19,695 nucleotides of DNA, taken from assembly GCA_002317155.1 (NCBI GenBank), contig DCIR01000068.1, forward strand, positions 33,375-53,069, read 5' to 3'. Source of the DNA: Lachnospiraceae bacterium UBA1721 (GTDB lineage: Bacteria > Bacillota > Clostridia > Lachnospirales > Lachnospiraceae). A model generated the notes under the pieces. The model saw only the letters and a list, made by a program, of their open reading frames with translations. It was not told the DNA's origin and ran no database searches. This document shows, one piece after another, positions 16,094 to 19,695 of the stretch. The first letter of the stretch is position 1, and every line of letters begins with the position of its first letter. A program made the position numbers and the translations under genes.

Positions 16094-16153
16094 ATGTGTT
16101 TATCAATCGTAGGAAAGAATAGAGTTAGATTAGCTACAAAAACTACAAGGTAA
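16094..16153 (+). CDS. Candidate arginine-rich leader peptide of argS
   Basis: A 19-codon ORF reads MCLSIVGKNRVRLATKTTR and then TAA. Three of its codons are Arg (AGA, AGA, AGG), and the last sense codon is Arg. Its stop codon abuts a perfect hairpin (16153-16170), and the argS ATG follows 45 bases after the stop. This is the layout expected if ribosome progress through Arg codons reports charged tRNA-Arg to control argS. There is no Shine-Dalgarno site; its ATG coincides with the predicted transcription start, so translation would be leaderless. No U-tract follows the hairpin, so control would have to act by RNA refolding or translation rather than simple termination. No T-box sequence was seen. 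Could be a chance ORF. Confidence 0.35.
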   Translation: MCLSIVGKNRVRLATKTTR

Positions 16154-16170
16154 TACGAAATGTTTCGTAT
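16153..16170 (+). promoter_or_regulatory. Perfect hairpin in the argS leader
   Basis: ATACGAAA (16153-16160) pairs perfectly with TTTCGTAT (16163-16170) around a very small loop. It starts at the last base of the candidate leader-peptide stop and lies 14 bases before the argS ribosome site (AAGAGG, 16185-16190). GGGTAG just after it could pair with either of the two CTAC copies upstream (16134-16137, 16143-16146), which offers alternative folds. Confidence 0.45.
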
Positions 16171-16198
16171 TTAATGGGTAGAATAAGAGGAACAGACA

Positions 16199-17962
16199 AT
16201 GAAAAAATTACTTGATTTGCTCACAATAGAGATGGGTAAAGCGTTTGAGAAAGCAGGTTATGCAGCTGATCTCGGAAAGGTTACCGTTTCAAATCGTCCT
16301 GACCTTTGTGAATATCAGTGCAACGGTGCAATGGCAGGAGCCAAGCAGTACCATAAGGCGCCCATCATGATTGCTAATGAGGTTGCGTCAGCGCTTGAAG
16401 GCGGAGATGTATTTTCGGAAGTATCAGCTGTGGCTCCCGGATTTTTGAATCTTAAGCTTTCAGAAGAGTTCCTTGCTGCATATCTTAAAGAGATGAGAGT
16501 TGCTGATAAGTTTGGATTTGAGGCAGAAGGTAAGGAGACTGTTGTAATTGATTACGGCGGAGCAAATGTTGCAAAACCTCTTCATGTAGGTCATATTCGT
16601 TCTGCAGTTATCGGTGAGGCAGTTAAGCGTATTTATAAATTCGCCGGAAATGATGTTATCGGTGATGTTCACCTTGGAGACTGGGGACTTCAGATGGGTC
16701 TCGTAATCATGGGACTCAAGGAGAGAAAGCCTGATCTTGTATATTTTGATGATTCATATACCGGAGAATATCCTGAGGAAGCTCCTTTTACTATTTCTGA
16801 GCTTGAGGAGATTTATCCTGCATCAAGTGCTAAGTCAAAGGCAGATCCCGAGTACAAGGCTCTTGCAATGGAAGCTACCAAGAAGCTTCAGGATGGTGTG
16901 CGTGGATACCGTGCAATCTGGGATCACATCATGAAGGTTTCTGTCACTGACCTTAAGAAGAACTACGGCTCACTCAATGTAAGCTTTGAGCTTTGGAACG
17001 GTGAGAGCAGTGTACATGATCTTATTCCTTCTATGGTTGAGTATATGAAAAACGGTGGCTGGGCTCATGAGAGTGAAGGCGCACTTGTTGTTGATGTTAA
17101 AGAGGAGACTGATACCAAGGAGATTCCTCCCTGCATGATTCTTAAGAGCGATGGAGCTTCGCTTTATAACACTACCGATTTGGCAACCATCATGTATCGT
17201 ATGGAAGACATCAAGCCTGATCGTATAGTTTACGTAGTAGATAAGCGCCAGGAGCTTTATTTCGAGCAGGTATTCCGTTGTGCACGCAAGACCGAACTCG
17301 TTAAGCCTGAGACCAAGCTTAATTTCTTGGGATTCGGTACTATGAACGGTGCTGACGGTAAGCCTTTCAAGACTCGTGACGGTGGAGTTATGCGACTTGA
17401 GAATCTGATTGCCGATACTAAGGAAGAGATGTTCACCAAGATTAAGGAAGGACGTCCTGTGACTGATGAAGAGGCAAAAGAGATTGCGGACATCGTAGCA
17501 ATTTCAGCCCTTAAGTATGGTGATCTTTCTAACCAGGCTTCCAAGGATTATGTTTTTGATATCGACAGATTTACTTCTTTTGAGGGAGATACAGGTCCAT
17601 ACCTTCTCTACACTATCGTAAGAATTAAGTCTATTCTCAACAAGTACACAGAGAATGGTGGCGATTACACAAAGGCAGAGCTTGGCAATGCAGGTAATCC
17701 TTTTGAGAAGGCACTCGGAATGCGCCTTGCACAGTTTGGCGAAATGATGAGCCAGGCTGTTAACGAACTTGCTCCTCACAAGATTTGCGGATATGTATAT
17801 GATGTGGCAAACCTGTTTAACAAGTTCTATCACGAGACTCAGATTCTTGGTGAAGCAGATGAGGCTCGCAAGAAGAATCTAATCGCACTTTTGGTGCTTA
17901 CACGAGATATCCTTGAGACTTCAATCGATATCCTTGGATTCAGCGCACCTGAAAAGATGTAA
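16199..17962 (+). CDS. argS: Arginyl-tRNA synthetase
   Basis: A 587-residue class I aminoacyl-tRNA synthetase that charges tRNA-Arg in the cytosol. The N-terminal Add-1 domain (about 1-110, tRNA D-loop recognition) is followed by the catalytic block GGANVAKPLHVGHIRSAVIG, where HVGH (129-132) is the HIGH signature. LGDWGLQMG is the usual next block. The second nucleotide-binding loop is the degenerate form common in ArgRS: GKPFKTRDGGVMRLENLI replaces KMSKS. The C-terminal DALR anticodon-binding domain ends with SIDILGFSAPEKM. AAGAGG precedes the ATG by eight bases. It has a structured leader with a possible leader peptide, and is followed after 87 bases by an ABC exporter gene with no clear terminator between them, so some read-through is likely. 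Confidence 0.98.
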   Translation: MKKLLDLLTIEMGKAFEKAGYAADLGKVTVSNRPDLCEYQCNGAMAGAKQYHKAPIMIANEVASALEGGDVFSEVSAVAPGFLNLKLSEEFLAAYLKEMRVADKFGFEAEGKETVVIDYGGANVAKPLHVGHIRSAVIGEAVKRIYKFAGNDVIGDVHLGDWGLQMGLVIMGLKERKPDLVYFDDSYTGEYPEEAPFTISELEEIYPASSAKSKADPEYKALAMEATKKLQDGVRGYRAIWDHIMKVSVTDLKKNYGSLNVSFELWNGESSVHDLIPSMVEYMKNGGWAHESEGALVVDVKEETDTKEIPPCMILKSDGASLYNTTDLATIMYRMEDIKPDRIVYVVDKRQELYFEQVFRCARKTELVKPETKLNFLGFGTMNGADGKPFKTRDGGVMRLENLIADTKEEMFTKIKEGRPVTDEEAKEIADIVAISALKYGDLSNQASKDYVFDIDRFTSFEGDTGPYLLYTIVRIKSILNKYTENGGDYTKAELGNAGNPFEKALGMRLAQFGEMMSQAVNELAPHKICGYVYDVANLFNKFYHETQILGEADEARKKNLIALLVLTRDILETSIDILGFSAPEKM

Positions 17963-18049
17963 TTCGCTGATGTCGTCGTAATACCGGGGAGAATTAGGTT
18001 GTACCGGTTATTTGGTAGTCTAGATATTATTACAGAAAGGAAGTAACCA

Positions 18050-19695
18050 ATGTTTCGTAGGATATTAAAGGAAGTAAAGCAGTATACACTTCCCTCGATA
18101 ATCACTCCGATTGCAATGATTATTGAGGTCGTGGCAGAGCTTTTAATTCCTTATTTCATGGGATGGATTATTGACAGAGGTATCTATAATCCGGACGAGT
18201 CGCTCAGAATGCATAATATTGTACTCTATGGTGGACTGATGATTGGCATGGCATTTATTGGATTGTTTGGTGGTATGCTTGGTGGACGTTTGGGAGCAAA
18301 AGCATCAACCGGTCTTGCACGTAATCTTCGCGAGACTATGTACAATACTATTCAGACCTTTTCATTTTCAAATATTGATAAGTTCTCGGCATCAGGTCTT
18401 GTTACTCGTATGACAACCGATATTACCAATATTCAGCAGGCTTATCAGATGATGCTCAGAATTACTGTAAGAGCACCTCTTACAATGATTATTGCACTTA
18501 TTCTTGCATTCAGAATCAATTCAAGAATCGCAATCATTTACCTTATTGCACTCGGTATACTTGCGGTTGTTATGATTACCATCATGATGACTGCGATGCC
18601 TTTCTTCAGACAGGCATTCCCCAAGTATGATGCTCTTAATGAGTCGGTTCAGGAAAATGTATCTGCAATCAGAGTGGTTAAGGCATATGTTCGTGAGAAG
18701 CAGGAAACTGAGAAATTCCACAATGCTTCAAACGCTATTTATAAGATTTTTACCAAGGCAGAGGGAAGAGTAGCTTACAACTGGCCTATCCTTTCTCTTA
18801 TCGCATATACCTGTATTATTATTATCAGCTGGCGCGGAGCCCATATGATTGTAAATGGTGTCGATGGAATGACTACAGGTCAGCTTGCCAGCCTGCTTTC
18901 ATACTGCATGAGTATTCTTTTCAGTATGATGATGGTTGCGATGGTATTTGTAATGCTTTCAATGAGCTTTGCAAGTATGGAGCGTGTTGCCGAGGTACTC
19001 AATGAGACTCCGGATATCACCAATCCTGAAAATCCTTGTATGGAAGTCGCTGACGGAAGCATCGTATTTAAGGATGTAGAGTTCTCTTACCACAAGGAAG
19101 GTGGAGAGCCTGTTCTTAAGGATATTGACCTTGAGATTAAGTCTGGTGAAACAATTGGTATTATGGGTGCCACCGGTTCGGCTAAGTCGAGCCTTGTTAA
19201 CCTGATCAGCCGTCTCTATGATGTTGATGAGGGCGAAGTTATCGTAGGAGGAAAAAATGTAAAGGAATATGATTTGGAAGTGCTGAGAAATCAGGTTTCT
19301 GTCGTACTTCAGAAGAATGTTCTTTTCTCCGGAAGCATATATGATAATCTCCGTTGGGGTAATAAGGATGCTACCGATGAAGAGTGTCGCGAGGCTTGTC
19401 GATTGGCATGCGCAGATGATTTCATTTCTTCATTCCCTGATGGATATGATACACACATAGAGCAGGGCGGTACCAATGTATCGGGTGGACAAAAGCAGAG
19501 ACTTTGTATCGCGCGTGCACTTCTTAAAAAGCCTAAGATTTTGATTTTGGATGATTCTACCAGTGCGGTTGATACTGCTACAGATGCCAGGATCAAAAAG
19601 GCATTTAAGGAGGCTATTCCCGGTACTACCAAGATTATTATTGCTCAGCGTATCAGCTCTATCCAGGAGGCTGACCGTATCATCGTTCTTGACGA
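18050..19695 (+). CDS. Heterodimeric ABC exporter half-transporter, partial at the 3' end
   Basis: The first 548 residues of a type I ABC exporter half; the stop lies beyond the window. A six-helix membrane domain spans about residues 15-320. The nucleotide-binding domain follows: Walker A GATGSAKSS (373-381; the sixth position is Ala instead of the usual Gly), signature VSGGQKQR (from 477), Walker B LILDDSTSAVD and the switch region IIIAQRISS. The catalytic glutamate after Walker B is Asp502, and the H-loop histidine is Gln533. Both changes are those found in the degenerate subunit of heterodimeric exporters such as TM287/288 and BmrC/BmrD, so a partner with consensus Glu and His should follow directly downstream. 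GAAAGGAAG precedes the ATG. Substrate unknown: drugs, lipids or peptides are possible. Confidence 0.92.
   Translation, partial: MFRRILKEVKQYTLPSIITPIAMIIEVVAELLIPYFMGWIIDRGIYNPDESLRMHNIVLYGGLMIGMAFIGLFGGMLGGRLGAKASTGLARNLRETMYNTIQTFSFSNIDKFSASGLVTRMTTDITNIQQAYQMMLRITVRAPLTMIIALILAFRINSRIAIIYLIALGILAVVMITIMMTAMPFFRQAFPKYDALNESVQENVSAIRVVKAYVREKQETEKFHNASNAIYKIFTKAEGRVAYNWPILSLIAYTCIIIISWRGAHMIVNGVDGMTTGQLASLLSYCMSILFSMMMVAMVFVMLSMSFASMERVAEVLNETPDITNPENPCMEVADGSIVFKDVEFSYHKEGGEPVLKDIDLEIKSGETIGIMGATGSAKSSLVNLISRLYDVDEGEVIVGGKNVKEYDLEVLRNQVSVVLQKNVLFSGSIYDNLRWGNKDATDEECREACRLACADDFISSFPDGYDTHIEQGGTNVSGGQKQRLCIARALLKKPKILILDDSTSAVDTATDARIKKAFKEAIPGTTKIIIAQRISSIQEADRIIVLD

Noticed and set aside
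16094..16198. T-box riboswitch for argS
   Set aside because: No T-box core sequence, specifier stem or terminator/antiterminator pair can be seen in the leader.
17983..18008. ACCGG...CCGGT inverted repeat between argS and the ABC gene
   Set aside because: Five base pairs around a 16-base loop without a U-tract; probably chance.

Overview
The window looks like chromosomal DNA of a low-to-moderate G+C Firmicute, most likely a Lachnospiraceae member (Butyrivibrio/Roseburia-like). This rests on the single-chain PurL, A+T-rich intergenic DNA, GA-rich Shine-Dalgarno sites, an OFA-family transporter and a LacI-type-sensor/GGDEF fusion. The genus is an inference. Every gene I can support lies on the + strand. 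I saw no rRNA, tRNA, CRISPR array, transposase or phage gene.

Layout. (1) 3-5080, nucleotide synthesis: the 3' end of purL, a long branched hairpin (449-539), then carA and carB, closed by a strong terminator. (2) 5178-6565: two small membrane-protein genes, a CPBP (CAAX-protease-like) protein whose original start codon appears broken by one extra base, and a TraX-family protein. (3) 6673-8441: a sodium:solute symporter gene preceded by an operator-like palindrome and followed by a terminator. (4) 8461-13553: an apparent three-gene operon. It encodes a cytosolic diguanylate cyclase with a sugar-binding-type sensor domain, an SGNH esterase, and a large DUF6020/GT-C-like membrane protein. (5) 13597-15160: an OFA-family MFS carrier with its own terminator. 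(6) 15206-16028: queH, apparently transcribed from an extended -10 box directly at its ATG (leaderless), with a 10-bp tandem repeat running through its stop codon. (7) 16082-17962: argS with a roughly 105-nt leader. The leader holds a 19-codon ORF rich in Arg codons whose last sense codon is Arg, followed at once by a hairpin. (8) 18050-19695: the first half of a heterodimeric ABC exporter, cut by the window edge.

How the genes may work together. carA/carB make carbamoyl phosphate for pyrimidines and arginine, and argS charges tRNA-Arg; both have unexplained RNA structure upstream. The 8.6-13.5 kb operon is the best candidate for an undescribed system: a soluble ligand-sensing c-di-GMP synthase co-expressed with a probable cytosolic deacylase and a probable membrane glycosyltransferase-like protein. 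This suggests ligand-controlled modification of a surface glycan, which is inference. The second candidate is the argS leader peptide, which looks like arginine-dependent attenuation. The rest is ordinary housekeeping and transport.
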